Part shown: positions 20,153 to 32,156 of the stretch, in pieces
Position numbering within the stretch: position 1 is the first letter of the stretch
Layout: the number at the start of each line of letters is the position of its first letter
Source of the DNA: Pachyseris speciosa
Taxonomy: Eukaryota; Cnidaria; Anthozoa; Scleractinia; Pachyseridae
Direction: 5' to 3'
Length of the DNA: 64,000 nucleotides
Assembly: GCA_016490735.1 (NCBI GenBank)
Contig: JAEMWC010000075.1
Span: 1,415,001-1,479,000, forward strand
The notes under the pieces: model-generated
The model's input: the letters and a program-made list of their open reading frames with translations, nothing else
What the model was told of the DNA's origin: nothing
Databases searched by the model: none
Translations under genes and position numbers: made by a program

Positions 20153-21200
20153 AAAGGCAGTACAGAAGTGGCGAAAGCAGACAACCCTGTCGCACACCCC
20201 GTTCGAGAGAGAAGGCGGATGAAAGCCAGCCGTTATTAAGCACATAGGAGCAGATATCAGTGTAGAAAACATGAACCCATCGCTGAAATGATGGCCCAAA
20301 ATTAAAGCGTTCTAAAACCCGCTGGAGAAAGCCATGATTGACTCTGTCGAAAGCCTTTTCCTGATCCAGGCTGATAACTGCAGCCGAAATATCTTTATGA
20401 TAGACGTAGTCAGTAGTGTCGCGGATAAGAAAGAGGTTCTCGAAAATACTGCGACCGGGGACCCCACATGTTTGATCCTCGCCGAGTATCAGCGGGAGGA
20501 CTTTGCGTAGACGATTGGCTAGCACTTTTGTACAAAGTTTATAATCAGTGTTCAAAAGCGAGATTGGCCGCCAGTTTTTTAGTTCCAAAGGGTCATCCTT
20601 CTTGAACAAAATACGAAGGATGCCCTGGCATTGTGTCTCAGAGAGAGAGCCGTGGTTAAAAGAATAATTGAGTGTAGCGACTAAATCAGGGCCTAAGAGA
20701 CCCCAAAAGCGGCGATAAAATTTCCACTGGAAAACCGTTGCAGCCCGGTGATTTACCTGTGGACATTTGCGAAAGTCCCTCGAAACACTCAGAGAGTGTG
20801 AGTTCACCTTCGCATTCATGTTGGTCTTCTATTGTTAAAGAGGACTCCAATTGATCAAGAAGCCAATCCTGGCTAGTTGAATCGATCAGAGAGGCGGTAT
20901 ACAATGATTGGTAGAAATTGCGACATTCATGTAAGATTTGTTTATCGGACGTGATTGTCGTGTTATTGACACGCAACGCGGTAATCGCGTTGCGTGACTG
21001 CCGCTTCAATTCAAGTTGGTAGAAATACTTAGTAGGTCGTTCACCCAACTCTATCCACTGCTCTCTGCTCCGAATAGTGGCACCTTCTACAGCCTGATCC
21101 TCTATCGTTTTTAAGCGATCTGTAATCTCAGATAAACGTGTGAGATCAGCGACAGTATGTGAATTACCAGATATGAAACGAGTCAAAAAGTCGCACTTAA
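20153..21200 (-). pseudogene. L3 LINE ORF2, middle part (RT N-terminal half)
   Basis: Continuation of L3 between the Ngaro insertion (20,152) and the giant element (21,207). Visible are the linker with SREQWIELGERPTKYFYQLELKR (21,050), then RT motifs KSPGCNGFPVE, NWRPISLLNTDYKL, EDQTCGVPGRSIFEN, ISLDQEKAFDRVN and GVRQGCLLSPLLYC. A frame change lies near 20,720-20,750. It belongs to the same ORF as 42,967-43,999 (endonuclease) and 13,932-15,639 (C-terminus). Confidence 0.88.
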
Positions 21201-21206
21201 CCATGG
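21201..21206. repeat. Target-site duplication CCATGG (left)
   Basis: CCATGG flanks the giant element here and at 42,961-42,966. It is palindromic and sits in a wider AACCATGGTT, so the exact borders of duplication and element could move by one or two bases. Confidence 0.65.
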
Positions 21207-21240
21207 TTGAAAAGATTAAACAGGGCTCAAAATACGTGCG

Positions 21241-21701
21241 TTTTAACCATGGTATAATATCACCAAATATCTATTCGCAAGGACTCTATTACTGTTATTT
21301 CGTATATTTGTAGCGAAAATATTAATTCTGAAAGGTTTCAACCGATTATTTAGGTTTTAAATGCCAGCGCTGGCGTACTTTTTAGCGTGGTTAAATCAAC
21401 ACGTGAACTTGTCACCAGAAGACCATGGTGTGATACCGATTAAAATCATTCGTTCTCTACCATAGTGATTAAGTTTTAACCACGGAATAATTTCACCAAA
21501 TATCTTTTCGCAGAGACTCTATTATTGTTATTTCGTGTACTTGTAACGAAAATATATATATATTGAAACGTCTCAACCGATTATTTAGGCTTTAAAAACC
21601 AGCGCTGGCGTACTTTTAAGTGTGGTTAAATGAGCGCGTAAACTTGTCACCTGAAGACCATGATGCGATTGATACTGATCAAAATCATTCATTCTCTACC
21701 A
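21241..21701. repeat. Subterminal tandem repeat at left end of giant element
   Basis: 21,241-21,462 is repeated, with about 85% identity by eye, as 21,474-21,701. Both start TTTTAACCAYGG, contain CACCAAATATCT and CAGCGCTGGCGTACTTTT, and end CATTCTCTACC-like. Subterminal repeats often bind transposase; that role is only inferred. Confidence 0.75.
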
Positions 21702-22500
21702 AAAGTCTTAAAAATCGCCTCCAGTTACAATTTTTTAAATCAAAAAAATTGTTTTGAGAGTAGCCATTTAGCTTTGAGCTGCTGGAAATGTTTCACTAAA
21801 GAAGGCACCTGCGGAGCTGCGAAGGAGCAATTTTTGGCAAAGGAGCAATTTTCCCCATAAGCAATCTCAGGGTAAGTCCCCAAAAAGTGTTGTAAAGCGC
21901 ATTTGATTATTATCTGAGTACTGAGAAAATGGGCTGGACATAAATGCTATGCAATGATTTTTTAAAAATGTTATTTGTTATCCGCGTTTCAATCTTCTCC
22001 ATCTTTCACCATTCTCGCCATATTTGCATTTATTCTTGTCTCTGATGCTTATCTTCCCTGAAAATGTGTTATTCAGTAACTGTTTCGCATTATTTAATTG
22101 CATTCTTTATCTCTGTAATAATAACCCAAAATATCGTGACCGTGCTCCTTTAAGATGCGCAGCAAGGACGTCAAAAAAGCAGTAGATTCAGTAAGCTAAG
22201 CAATAGCTTTTCACCTGGATGTCACTTTTTGTTTGCGTCACTACTGTACGCGGACTACCAAGTGAGATTTCCTAATTAAGCGTTTGAAGGAGGACTTAAA
22301 CAAAACAGGATAAACTTTCAACTTGGAACAAACCAGTAAGAACCCGACTGCAGGAGAATTCGCCTACAACTAAACTGAATTTTAGCGAGTTAGAAATGTC
22401 GCGATCAACTGAGTTCAAAACAACGCGAATTCACTTTACGTCTTCTCAACAGTAACAGCATTTCAGTTGTGGAATACATTGAAAATTATTATACAAAGAA
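21702..22500. other. AT-rich stretch without recognisable gene
   Basis: No ORF above background, no tRNA or repeat hallmark. A short duplicated AAGGAGCAATTTT lies at 21,823-21,850. I see nothing else. Confidence 0.5.
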
Positions 22501-22529
22501 AACATATATCTCTACCAAGGAAGAAGAAG

Positions 22530-23799
22530 TTTTCTATATAATTAAAAGCTTTTCTTATTCGATTATTTTAATTTGGAAAATTTATTTCCACGTCAACCTT
22601 TCCGACCACTGAATATACTAATGTTAATAATGTACGCTTGATGGAGGTGATTGCTACGACCGTGGTCAAGTATATAAGCCAATGTGGTTCCACAACTCCA
22701 GAAATTGTCTTTTGCTAACCACGGGCTGTAAACCACGCTGTGAATTGGCTGAGAGAATCATGAAAATCGTCATAGGTTTGGACGGATGCACTACAAGCCA
22801 TAACAGGTGCTGAGCTCTTCTTGTTCGAAATCAGATCGATGCGGAAGACCGCGGAAGCTTTACTTAAATTTGCTTGTTTGGTGGAATTTCAGCCATCACA
22901 AACTGTTATTACAGTACCCTTTTGAAAATTCCTCTCTATCGAACACATTTAATTATGTGAAGACAACTGAAGTGGCATGTAAACTGGATCGAATTTTAAA
23001 CAAACAGACATGAGGCGGTTAAAAGTGCCTCATGCGATATCATCAAGTTGCCTTTTAGACCCAGTTGTTCTGCATATGCAACTAACTCGTATAGAATAAA
23101 TGTGCGAAACAAATCTCAATTGATGCCATGTGGTAACGTTAGATAAGCGCAAAGGGGAAAGTTCACTTCTTTATAGGGCACTGAAAAGCCGCTCTGATCA
23201 TGTAAGCTTCTTCCTGACAAATCTGACTACACCCTATAACATGCATCTGAGCAATTTTTTTGCCACCCATTAGTGAGACGACCATATTTTCCTCTAAATT
23301 CAGCAGTTTAAGTTAATAGTATCAATTCCGAGGATTCTTTAAGTTACTTCCCTGGTAACTGTCGTCGGTATTCAAACATGTTGCTCGCATTCACAATCTC
23401 AACGAATTAACCTATGGTGAAATAAGGTTAAAAACTATGTGTAATCAACCATGGTATTAATTAACATCCACTACGTATAGAGAACGAATAGTTCAGTTCT
23501 TCAAAAGATAATGTTAACAAGCTAGCTATCATAAGCTACCGAGAACAATAGACTCAGTGAAGCAGCTCGGCTGGCATGCACTTAGGAGAAAACATTGATG
23601 TGGTTAAGAAGTAGGTTTCTCTAATTGCGCTAAATTTTTCCGTCACAAGGTTCTGTGTCGTTTTTCCTTTAAAATCAGTCTTTGCCTAAATGATTCCATA
23701 ACGAAAAAGGAATGACATACCAAATGAACCGTACGCCGCATTGACTGATGTGATTGCTTCCGACCATGGTCGTTAGGATCATTCCTGTTTTTCGTAATT
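22530..23799. repeat. Internal long direct repeat R1
   Basis: About 1.27 kb related to R2 (28,390-29,100 plus 35,519-35,955) and R3 (36,590-37,590). Shared landmarks are CCACTGAATAT, GAAATTGTCTTTTG, GTTTGGTGGAATTTCAG, TCACAAACTGTTAT, AACCTATGGTGAAAT and CCGTACGCCGCATTGA. At 23,362-23,400 it preserves the site that is occupied by the Polinton in R2. No coding capacity is visible. Confidence 0.75.
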
Positions 23800-24122
23800 G
23801 AAGGCCTCGGAGCATAACCATCCTATGTCGAATTTTGAGTCGTTTTTCGATTTTGCTTGGATTTGTCTGAATTTCTGCATGTGAACTGCAATTCGATGGA
23901 AACACATTGTATGGTATTTTTTTGACTGATTCATCCAGAATCCAGAAATGCATTTTTTCTTACGTACACCAAGAAACCAACCTTCCATGGGAGTGGTTTG
24001 CAAGTTGCATTACATCTTCTTTCAATCGAATTGCAGTTTACATGCAACAATTCGGGCAAATCCAGGCAAAATCGAAAAACAACCCAAAATTCGACATAGG
24101 ATGGTTATGCTCCGAGCCCTTC
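23800..24122. mobile_element. Palindromic MITE, copy 1
   Basis: A 323-bp element with inverted arms of more than 100 bp. It starts GAAGGCCTCGGAGCATAACC and ends GGTTATGCTCCGAGCCCTTC. Flanking ATT on both sides is a possible 3-bp target duplication. A 97% similar copy lies at 26,557-26,881 in the same orientation. Confidence 0.8.
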
Positions 24123-25212
24123 ATTTATTGAAGTGAAGCTCATTTGCATGCGTACCGTATTAATATTCATACGTGAATTATGTGAACATTTGTGAGGGGT
24201 ACAACTAAAACTGGACGTGAAATGATTGACGGGTAGAAAGGATTGTTTGATAGTGTGACGTAGACTATAAATTTGGCGGTTAAAACATCGATTAAGCTCA
24301 TCGGATACGAAACTTACGTGAGTGCTGGAGCTGCGGATCGCTACGTATTAACTGCATTATCGGTTTGCCTTCCCGCTTGGTGATCGAAAGACGTCATGAA
24401 AAGTCGGGAGATCCGCAAGTTCTTAACGCTTCTGAAAGAATCCAGTTAGCATTTTCTCTGTGCTTACCAAATCACGATGAGATATTAGCGTTTTGGGGTA
24501 CAGAGTAGAAGCCAGGCGGAAAAAGTCTGAAAACAACTCTCGCCTCAAAAGCGGCGCGTCGTTGCTAGTCTTGTTCCATTTCTCAAAGGTTGCGGTGCTA
24601 AAAGCTGGGAAAGCGAGAGTGGTTTTTGGACTTTAGGGCGAAAAGTGTATGTTTGAAGAGTTGTTGTTCTTCGCACTTGGAGCAGACAATGATCCCAGAA
24701 TTCATTGCGGTCAAACAGGGCGCTGTCTGAAGTCAAAACCTCTCGCGGGGGAGCGGTGGGTTGGGGCAGATTATTACTTGTTTTCAGTAAAAACTTTACC
24801 TTATAAAATAACTTTGAAAACTGTCTAGCTGCTGCACCGAGGTTTCCATTGTTCATTAATTTTGAAGAGCGCGTTTTTTGAAACCACTCGTGACATGAAA
24901 TCCCAGCTTGCTTTTACTGTTAGCCGTGAAATAGTTGGTCAAACTTCGGAAACGCTACCGAAAATTCATTCGGCTCGAAGTGAAGTCTGCCCGTTTTCGA
25001 TGAGTATCTTGAACACAATCCATGGAAAAGTTGCATTGGCGCGCACGGCAAACATTCAAAGCAATATTAAGCGGTACTCCTCGCGATTCGTCTGTGTGAA
25101 TCAGATGTACGTAAACAACGGATTATAACGTGAACGATCGCCGCAGTTATGAACACAACTTAAGCAGTAGTGAAACCAAAAAAAAACCAAACAAAACAAA
25201 ACAAAACAAAAC

Positions 25213-25325
25213 GGAAAAAAAAAACCGCTTGTACGGGATTCGAACCCACAACCTCTGCGAAACCGGTGAATTGCCGTAACATCCGTGCTTGTTGGTTCGT
25301 GACATATCCGTGACTGATGAACAAG
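25213..25325 (-). ncRNA. tRNA-like Pol III module (SINE-like)
   Basis: The minus strand has a perfect B box/T-loop GGGTTCGAATCCC (near 25,237-25,249) followed by GTACAAGCGG and a T-run (25,213-25,223) that could terminate Pol III. Upstream, CACTTGT pairs with ACAAGCG at six of seven positions, but the spacing (about 100 nt) is too long for a plain tRNA. A tRNA pseudogene or SINE head is likely. Confidence 0.4.
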
Positions 25326-26139
25326 TGAGAATGAATATTTGGTAAACACGCTGCCGAATTTTAACACATAAATCACTTTTGCGTTGATCGCCTCGGTTTT
25401 TTGCTTCTATGGAGGCTAATAAACTACAGCAAAAAGTATTCTCACGCGAGATAAACATTTGTGCGCGACTACAGTCATTTTGATGAGACAATCCATCACG
25501 CGTGATAAAGGGATTGAATTTCATGCAAATTTTTTTACGTTTTGGAGCCAAGTTAATTTCACAAAAGAGTAAAGTATTTCTGTCAAATTCTTTCACTGTC
25601 GTCATTTACGTTAATTTTTATAAGATTTTCATTCCATTGTTTTCCACTTGACGATGAAAATGAATCCATCAAAAACGTTTCAACTGACGAAACCACGTGC
25701 AAGTTTTAATTTACTACGCAACAACGTTCTGAGTAAACGAAACATGACGGAAAACAGCGCACTCTTAGGACTCTTAATTTTTGCCCTAGAACATCTGATT
25801 AACTCAAATTTTTGCTGTTGTTCGCCAATAGGAGTTGTCTTGGCAAAAAGTTTCTTCAAGTCAAAACAGCCGTCTTTAATATTTTGTGATTTTTCAGCCA
25901 TCGGCAAGCTTTTTGCGCACTGATTTAGAATCAACCGAGGTTTTTGTATGCTGGATTTAAGATGTACGCTGTATTTAAGACAAATAACCGACTTAAGCGC
26001 TGTGTTATATCGGCCAAAGCCTTTCCGAAAGAACTTAGAGTCAACCACGGCAACTAGGCGCTATTTTCGACTCGGACGAACCCTTAAGTCGAGCTGATTC
26101 GGACTCAAACAACCGCGCTTTAACGCTAGCGTTGACGTT

Positions 26140-26215
26140 AACATCAACACTAACCCTAACCATGTCCCTAACCCTATCCCTAACCCTATCCCTAGCCTAG
26201 CCGACGCTCTAGCCC
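26140..26215. repeat. Short telomere-like repeats
   Basis: Irregular CCCTAA-type units (CTAACCCTAACCATGTCCCT, then TAACCCTATCC repeats) over about 70 bp. Too degenerate and short for a telomere; an interstitial low-complexity tract. Confidence 0.6.
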
Positions 26216-26556
26216 TAATGTTAAGTCCAACCTAAACCCAACAATAACCCTGAATCTCTTCGGAGTGAGTGCTGTTTTCAGGTCGGACAAAATCTTTGCG
26301 CGCTGACCTGAGATTAACCAAGGCTGCTGTGTGCTGTTTTTTTTTTTTAAGTCAACCACGAATATTGTGCACTGTTTTCGTGCCAAGCGAGCTTGTCGAG
26401 TGTTATGATTAAGCAAAAACGACACATTGCGCATTACGTCTAACTGAACAGAAACGTTCTGTGTTCTCTTAAATCGGTTACGAGCATTTGGCGCTTAGTC
26501 TTTCACGCAAAGAAAACCCTTGGGCATTGTTAATTAGCATACTCCACCAAAGATAT

Positions 26557-26881
26557 GAAGGCCTCGGAGCATAACCATCCTATGTCGAATTTTGAGTCGT
26601 TTTTTTCGATTTTGCTTGGATTTGTCTGAATTTCTGCATGTGAACTGCAATTCGATGGAAACACATTGTATGGTATTTTTTTGACTGATTCATCCAGAAT
26701 CCAGAAATGCATTTTTTCTTACGTACACCAAGAAACCAACCTTCCATGGGAGTGGTTTGCAAGTTGCATTACATCTTCTTTCAATCGAATTGCAGTTTAC
26801 ATGCAAAAATTCGGGCAAATCCAGGCAAAATCGAAAAACAACCCAAAATTCGACATAGGATGGTTATGCTCCGAGCCCTTC
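26557..26881. mobile_element. Palindromic MITE, copy 2
   Basis: A 325-bp near-identical copy of 23,800-24,122, with the same ends and orientation. The right flank AATTGTTAAGTATAACTTAA is the start of direct-repeat unit R2. Confidence 0.8.
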
Positions 26882-29094
26882 AATTGTTAAGTATAACTTA
26901 AGGTGGTCAAATGAGGTCAAAAGTCATATTTCAATAACGATAGGCTTGAAACTAACTACATGGCGATAGACATGTTTACATTAAAGTGAGGCTAAGGGAC
27001 ACGTTATAGCGTTGAAAAGATTGATATGCTTAAAATGAACGTAGAACTCATCATCATCATCATCACTTTATTTAAGTCTCAAATGTATTTAGCCGAGCAC
27101 AGATGCTCTACTAATTGGGGGGGACTAAATCAAATCAACTCTAAATAAATCAAATCAATCAAATGTTGGTTTTTGGGGAGAGGGAAAAACCGGAGTACCT
27201 AGAGAAAAACCTCTCGGAGCAGAGTAGAGAACCAACAAACTCAGCCCACTTATGACGCCGAGTCCGAGAATAGAACCCGGGACACATTGTTGGGAGGCGA
27301 GCGCTCTCACCACTGCGCCAACTCTGTTAAACTGATATAGATAAGTAGACAGAAAATACACCAGTGAATCTCTCTCTATCTCCTTACAAATGATATGGGC
27401 GCACAACCTTCCATGGCAGCGGAGGTTAATATTTTTCATATGTTTTTTATATGTTTTCATCACAAGCTTAGTTTGTGATTACAAGTTTGGAAGATCCAAC
27501 TCTCTCTTAGAAGTTTTATGTGGCAGTGACACGGGGACGCGAACGTACAAATCAACTTAAGCTGTAGAAAGGCATTTTTAAGTACCACTATGGTGTTTAA
27601 CCTCCACTTAAAGTGATGTTTTCGTTAGCTAGGAGAATTGATCTGAGCTGAGTTCCCTCGAATCCTGGTTAGCGCTAAACATTGGTTAAGCTGTATAAAA
27701 TCTATAAGTTGTCATGTATTTTCACCCCAGTTAGCGCTAACCATGCTTCGAGCAACTGGCTCCTGCTCGGATTCCTCAGCTGAAATTTTAATTGCCCAAA
27801 AATGATAGGAAAAAATTATCCTTTTTCGAAAATGCTAGCTGAAACTTAGGTACCACAAACTTTCTAGGCGGAACTATTTCGTGTTCTTTGATTGCCAAAA
27901 ACAGCAATTACGACCTTTCCGAAAACGTCAAGGGCTATGATTTCCGCATTGCGAATCTTTCAGGGCACGTTCGAAAATCCCATTGCACCCTTTAATCGAC
28001 GCCAAAAGCCTAAGAAGAACTTCCCTCCACAGAAGAGATATCTACCGAAACTTGTCGTTGGGTACCCCTGAGTGACATCCTGATGCTGATTGAAATAAAA
28101 AGAATCAAAAGGTTTTTCCTTTAAAGCAGTCCTCGCTATTGACAAACGGTTTCCTGCCTTCCAATGAGACCGAATTGACCATAAGGATAAAATAAGGAGG
28201 AAAACTAAGGCTGGAACCACGAAACTTATCTTCACTAGCTAGGGAAAACCTGAAGTGTTTCAAGGAGAACACTAGCTGGCAGAGAATGGACTCCTGTAGC
28301 CTGCCATCTATCATGCATAAGCTAGAATTATTTAGGATTTCAGCTGGAATGAACTGAAGAGAGAATTGTTAATGCACGGAAAACGAAAATCTCTTCAGAG
28401 ATAGATCCGGATTTTCTAAAATATTCAAGATTTTTTCTTTCTCGATTCCTTTTGGAAAATTTGTTGCCACCTGAACCTTCCAGACCACTGAATATGCCAA
28501 ATGTACAATTGATTGATGTGATTACTACAACCGTTGTCAAGTATCACTGAAAGTCAGTGAGGTTCCTCAGGGTCAGAAATTGTCTTTTGTTAACCACGGG
28601 CTCAAAATCACGCTGTGAATCGGCTAGGAGAATCATGACAAACTTTACAGGTTCGGATGCGCTCAAAAGAATACTATAGTGGTGCTGAAAAAAACATTCG
28701 GGTATGTATCTTGTCTGAAATCAGATGCACGCAGAAGCCGTTACTTTTGCCTGTTTGGTGGAATTTCAGTCGTCACAAACTGTTATAACAGTACCCTTTT
28801 CAAAATTCCTGTCTATCGAAGTCTTTTAATTAAGTGACGTTATCTGGATCGAAAAGGTTTGAACAAACAAAACGGGAGCTAAGACTTTAAATATGATCGC
28901 GTGGGAGCGGTTAAAAGGAAACGCCTGATGCACTCTGTGATGTTACATGTACTCCGTTTAAGTTTAGATCCAGTTGTTCTGCATTAGCGAGACGACCACA
29001 TTTTCCTCTAAATTCAGCAGCTGAAGGTTATAGTGCCAATTTCGATTAGTTTGTTAAATTACTTCCTTGCAGCTGTCGTCGATACTTAACCAAG
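26882..29094. repeat. Internal long direct repeat R2, left part
   Basis: Starts with AAGTATAACTTAAGGTGGTC (also at 35,955 and about 37,590) and runs to the Polinton insertion. The unit resumes at 35,525. It contains a SINE at 27,127-27,326. No gene recognised; short ORFs here are not conserved between repeats. Confidence 0.7.
27127..27326 (-). mobile_element. tRNA-derived SINE
   Basis: Minus strand: the tRNA-like head has A-box TGGCGCAGTGGTGAGAGCGC and B-box GGTTCTATTC (one change from GGTTCGATTC). It is followed by a body with GTTGGTTCTCTACTCTGCTC and CTCCGGTTTTTCCCTCTCC, and an A/T-rich tail of AAATCAA-type repeats (27,127-27,160). Length is about 200 bp. It is a short Pol III retroposon mobilised by LINE proteins. 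Confidence 0.85.
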
Positions 29095-29100
29095 TTCCTC
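29095..29100. repeat. Polinton target-site duplication TTCCTC (left)
   Basis: TTCCTC immediately precedes the element and recurs at 35,519-35,524. Removing the element and one copy gives a sequence that aligns through with the uninterrupted paralogue at 23,362-23,400. Confidence 0.9.
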
Positions 29101-29297
29101 AGTAGTAGTATGGGCTACTATAAACCCAAAAACTGTCAACCAATCAGAAGCCAGAACGAGCTATCAATCAAACTCATCAAACATGAATGGACCAACCAGA
29201 GAAGAGCATGCACTGCATTGAAAGCGGTTCTCAATCACGTGACCAGGGCGGCAAAAGGACACACAATGTTTGGATTGAATAAATAGGTTTAATAAGA
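29101..29297. repeat. Polinton left terminal inverted repeat
   Basis: About 197 bp matching the reverse complement of 35,290-35,518. Shared parts include CCAATCAGAAGCCAGAA, AGAGAAGAGCATGC, GGTTCTCAATCACGTGACC and TGTTTGGAT. The right copy has an extra insertion of about 30 bp near the CACGTGACC end. Confidence 0.88.
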
Positions 29298-30700
29298 CGA
29301 ATTAAAATAGTGGTCATGCAAATGGAGGCCGGTCTCGATCCGTGGTTGGCATTCTTGACAGGCGAAACGGATGGGGAGACAGAATTCGTTGTCTTCGGCC
29401 AAAGGCGTTGCATTTATGTAGTCCACTAAACAAGAGAGGTGAATGGTCAGAACGCAATGGCAACAGCGAAGAGATCGGGTGTACTGCTCCCTGAATTGGA
29501 CGTAGCTGGCTTGCATGGCGTAGGTGCGACTGTTGTAGTAAAAGGGATGTTTGAAATAGGAGGGCAGAACGAGACTGAGCAGACCCCCGAAGACAGTTAC
29601 CAAACACTGAAACGAAAAAAGGAATGTTTAATCATTGTACATAAAGTGGTTTGGACATGTCACTCAAATGATTGAAATAAGGAGGAAACAAATGAAAACG
29701 ATAGGTTTGAGGATGGAGACGGTGGATGTGAGGTCGGCAAGTGGCGCAAGCGAAACATCCTGGAATCATATAGTCGTGGTAGAGGGCAGCTTCGGCGGCA
29801 TTGGCATAAGCGGGTCAAACAGGAAATGTGAATGGTCAGGGAGCAATACGGACAGTGTACAGCTAGCCAGTATTCTTCCTTGAACTTGAGCTTGTCATGG
29901 GTGGTCATCTGGAAAATGAAAGTTGTTTTCTGGTTAAATGGAAGTCATTGAGCTATATCTACGAGCGTAGGCTTGCCTCCATTATGTACCAGATGTACAA
30001 CAACAACCTACCTGTAATTGTAGTTTTACTCAAAACCCCTAAATATGCCAATAATTATAACTTAGGACACATTTGAAGTGTTCGCAAATGGTCACACCGG
30101 TGTCGGGATGCGTGGGAATACATCCTGGATGTCTGTCCAACACTGGAAAGTAAGCATAAATGGCGCAAAGCGTAGGTACTGCGTGCATGCATGTGGCTGA
30201 AGTGACGGCAGATGATGATCATGACTTTGGCTGGGTTGACTGTGTACCCTTTGGTGGCGGGGCGCACATAGGACCAACAGACCATGGGAGCAACGAACAT
30301 CTGCGGTAGAGAACAGGCAGTCGATTGAATTGGAGGACATGGCACATGGCATGGCGGTGGGGTACGTATAGCCAGCGACCGCAGGCAAAGAAGTGGGAGC
30401 ATATGACGATTCTGTCTTGGGTGGGGTGAGCGCAGTTGAATTGCAGCATGGGATCAATCAAAGTCTGCGGAAAAAAACAAGGCAAAGGGAAGGAGATGAG
30501 AGGCATTTAATAATCTACATGCGTGACAACAGTAACGAATGGTGTGGTGGTCACAATGTTTGTTTTTAAAATCAACCATCGATCGCAAGTGAAAAAGCGT
30601 AGGCGTCTGACAATCAGCTCTTGGGTGGGATCGAGGCTGGCTAGGCGTATCGGGATCAATGACGACCTGGGAAAAGAGAAAACACCGAAGGGAAGACCGC
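29289..30700 (-). pseudogene. Series of Cys/His-rich zinc-binding modules in the Polinton
   Basis: Four or five short coding modules on the minus strand look like exons. Acceptor-like sites precede them: TTTTCCCAG near 30,680, TTTTTTTCCGCAG near 30,465, CTCTACCGCAG near 30,305, TTTTCCAG near 29,909 and TTTCGTTTCAG near 29,605. Modules share spaced Cys/His (CPYCSLTIHISC; CCHCVLTIHLSC; CSHFFACGRW), and two pairs resemble each other, suggesting internal duplication. RING- or PHD-like zinc binding is likely. Whether it is one spliced gene or several is unknown. Confidence 0.5.
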
Positions 30701-30719
30701 TGTGATCGTGAATTAAACG

Positions 30720-31839
30720 ACCGTAGTTGGATCGAAAGCAACCCCATCTCATGGGCATGCTCTTGTCTATCCAACTGTCGTATTTGGCAGGCCACCCCAA
30801 CCACCTGACTTTTATACGTCGTCCCTTCCTCTGCAAAATCTTCTCCACTCGAAACAAGGGGTCATCGGTCATGTTCACGTGTTGCAGGTCCTGTTGATAA
30901 AACGTGTTCTCCACCGGCGTACCATCCCATTCTTGCAGCCAATAACTGGGCACGAACCCCGGCACCACTCGACGCACCACAAACACCTCCTCCGTCCAGC
31001 CCTAGCTACTCTAGCTCTTTTGAAACACTCAGTGCTTCTTGTTCAAACGGACGCGCGTCCACACCCGCAGGGCAGGTGCCTTGGCGCGCCACCGGGGCTT
31101 GATACGCAGGCGATCCACATACAAGCGTTCCCACACCGCCGCCTCGTTGCCCGCTATGACTTCATGGGGCACCATCCCAATTCTGCGATGCATTGTACCC
31201 CTTGACCAAATCCTGTAACGCTTCCAAGTATTTGTACGACCCTTGCGCCGTGAAGTAACGGTACAATCGATCTTTGCACATGCGGTTAAACCATTCGGCC
31301 TCCGTCGCCTTGGTATTCCCTCTGGTGGAAAAGTGAGCAATGCCCCAAAGTTTCAACAACGCCTGAAAACTCCGATTGTAAAACTCTTTGCCCGCATCCT
31401 TTTGCAACCGATGGGGTGGACGTCCCTGGGCATGTGTCAGAACGATCACAAAGGCGTTGCTGACGGCCGGTCCCGTCTTGGGCTTCGCCGGTTCCACCCA
31501 CGCGTACTTGGACAGCACGTCGATCACAGCCAACAGATACCGTTGGCCCTTGTTGACGCTGGTCAATTTTTAGACTTCCATCAAATCAGCCACCAGCTGT
31601 TGATGGCGGTCAAACACCAACACGGGCAGGGTGGGAAATGGGACACGTCCCGGCCGATGCGAGGTGTAACTGCACAAAACTTCCAAGACATCTCGCACTC
31701 TGCGCAACGAAATTTTCTTGGCCTCGGCAAACCGACGCACTCCAGCCAGACTTCCCACTCCCGTCGGGGAGTCGTATTCGGCCGCCAAGACCACACTGGT
31801 CTTCTTTTTGACTCTCCCCTTGGACATCAGGCAAAACAC
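30720..31839 (-). pseudogene. Polinton-type integrase with chromodomain, broken
   Basis: Read from 31,839 to about 30,720 across three frames. The catalytic core has all three acidic residues: D in VADLMEV (31,575), D in LQKDAGKEFYN (about 31,400), and E in EAEWFNR (about 31,290), with 33 residues between the second and third. VIDVLSKYAWVEP follows the first. A chromodomain-like end contains VEKILQRKGRRIKVRW and YDSWI (about 30,780). A stop separates the N-terminal part at 31,570, and frame changes lie near 31,170 and 31,000. It would insert linear element DNA and make the 6-bp duplication. Inactive as read. Confidence 0.82.
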
Positions 31840-31868
31840 ACCCTTCGTTTCTCTCTTTATTTACATTT

Positions 31869-32156
31869 TTACATCACTTTTCGGGAATCAATGGTTGACA
31901 GGCTCCAGTCAGAGTCCTTGGGCTCCTCCTCCTCCTCGTCCGACGAGAGCACCATATCGTCCGACGTGTCCAAGTCCGCCAATTCCTCCGGGTAGAACAG
32001 GCACTCTTTGTACCGTTTGCAAAGCGCGCAGCCATCAGGCTGCCAATGCAATTTGTCCTCGTGCGTGTCATACTCGTACGCATCGCGCATCAGCTCCCGA
32101 CATTCCTCGCCAATTAATGGCCGAGCTCCCCTCCTACGAAGAAGTGAATACCACAC
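31869..32156 (-). CDS. Small acidic Polinton ORF
   Basis: Up to 95 codons; the likely start is at an internal Met near 32,090 (MRDAYEYDTHEDK). A CALCKRYKEC cysteine pair is followed by an acidic C-terminus (SSDEEEEEPKDSD). It overlaps the start of the divergent plus-strand ORF by 40 bp if the upstream Met is used. No family recognised; possibly a regulatory protein. Confidence 0.4.
   Translation of the reverse strand: MWYSLLRRRGARPLIGEECRELMRDAYEYDTHEDKLHWQPDGCALCKRYKECLFYPEELADLDTSDDMVLSSDEEEEEPKDSDWSLSTIDSRKVM

Larger units (their letters stand above)
24123..26556. other. 2.4-kb segment bracketed by two MITE copies
   Basis: No recognisable protein gene. It contains a tRNA-like Pol III module on the minus strand near 25,224-25,320 and a short telomere-like stretch near 26,150-26,210. 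The two same-orientation MITEs sit at its ends, and outside them lie the R1 end and the R2 start, which are adjacent in other repeats. Confidence 0.5.

Noticed and set aside
24545..25128. Divergent short ORFs of about 100 and 88 codons
   Set aside because: No recognisable domain or repeat conservation; consistent with chance ORFs.
26140..26215. Telomere or telomere-fusion site
   Set aside because: Only about 70 bp of irregular CCCTAA-like units within unique sequence.
27960..28540. Minus-strand ORFs with hydrophobic N-termini
   Set aside because: They fall in direct repeat R2 and are not preserved in R3 (36,290-36,600), so not supported as genes.
31243..31995. 250-codon plus-strand ORF
   Set aside because: Antisense to the integrase, whose catalytic motifs are on the minus strand.
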